This document shows positions 63,819 through 64,000 of a DNA stretch of 64,000 nucleotides, in pieces (position 1 is the stretch's first letter; the number at the start of each line of letters is the position of its first letter). The notes beneath the pieces were generated by a model. That model made no database searches. It was not told the DNA's origin and saw only the letters and a list, made by a program, of their open reading frames with translations. The stretch covers positions 14,694,142 to 14,758,141 of the forward strand of contig CAJINV010000001.1 in the NCBI GenBank assembly GCA_905178155.1, given 5' to 3'. This DNA is from Amoebophrya sp. A120 (taxonomy: Eukaryota; Sar; Dinophyceae; Syndiniales; Amoebophryaceae). A program made the position numbers and the translations under genes.

Positions 63819-64000
63819 CTGCAACAACAGCACGATCGCGGGGCCTTGGTTCTTGTTCTTCGGGTCTTCACTTTATTCAAAAGAAATCGAAGTCTAGTCC
63901 GCTTGGCGTGCGCGGCGGGAACGGATAATCGGGAGAACAATGGGAGGAATAAAACCAAAGTGGTGGCACTTGTTGGAGCCAGACAGGACACGGAGCGGAA

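Overview
The window is nuclear DNA of a eukaryote. Most genes are split by GT-AG introns of about 60-260 bp, a few are very long single-exon genes, and there are no bacterial operons, Shine-Dalgarno spacing or CRISPR arrays. Every gene I can support with confidence lies on the minus strand over 64 kb, which is the unidirectional gene order known from dinoflagellates. A glutamine-rich protein at 46.5-47.4 kb looks like a family I know from dinoflagellates. A small element with terminal inverted repeats and a target duplication (14770-15048) resembles the introner-type elements described in the parasitic dinoflagellate Amoebophrya. My best guess is therefore a Syndiniales/Amoebophrya-like genome; this is inference, not proof.

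Layout. 0.2-6.1 kb: an insulin-degrading-enzyme type M16 metalloprotease in four exons; its 2.1 kb third intron is filled by three different minisatellites. 7.4-9.1 kb: a Cys-rich PAN/apple-like gene. 9.3-10.9 kb: a highly acidic low-complexity protein, possibly continuous with the PAN gene. 11-15.1 kb: a repeat-rich gene-poor island holding a dispersed 49 bp repeat (three copies), a 0.72 kb foldback element, a GC-rich duplicated unit and the 279 bp TIR element. 15.3-17.4 kb: a second, secreted PAN-like gene. 18.1-24.3 kb: one 6.2 kb exon encoding a pseudokinase-HECT ubiquitin ligase. 25.6-32.6 kb: one 6.9 kb exon encoding a probable F-box/WD40 protein. 33.5-37.3 kb: a WLM (Wss1-like) metalloprotease. 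38.4-39.8 kb: clamp-loader subunit RFC2. 40.6-42.2 kb: GMP reductase. 43.1-45.0 kb: a SHIPPO (PG-rich) repeat protein. 46.5-47.4 kb: the Gln-rich protein. 48.0-50.4 kb: one or two uncharacterised proteins. 51.4-52.2 kb: prefoldin subunit 3. 52.4-52.9 kb: small uncertain ORFs. 53.2-55.0 kb: WDR83/MORG1-like WD40 protein. 56.1-59.5 kb: an uncharacterised three-exon gene whose second intron carries about 1.9 kb of very GC-rich DNA. 60.6-61.3 kb: a putative mitochondrial protein. 62.2-63.3 kb: a tail-anchored coiled-coil protein. 63.4 kb to the edge: a partial gene.

The genes do not form one pathway. They are mostly housekeeping functions (proteolysis and ubiquitin, DNA replication and repair, purine salvage, chaperone, cytoskeleton or flagellum) plus lineage-specific secreted proteins. 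The least ordinary content is in the non-coding part: TIR and foldback elements, minisatellite and GC-rich intron fillings, and several odd exon junctions. No obvious self-contained new system was found. The leads I rate highest are the TIR element with its datable insertion site, the pseudokinase-HECT fusion and the GC-rich intron block. Exon boundaries were derived by hand from reading-frame continuity and splice consensus.
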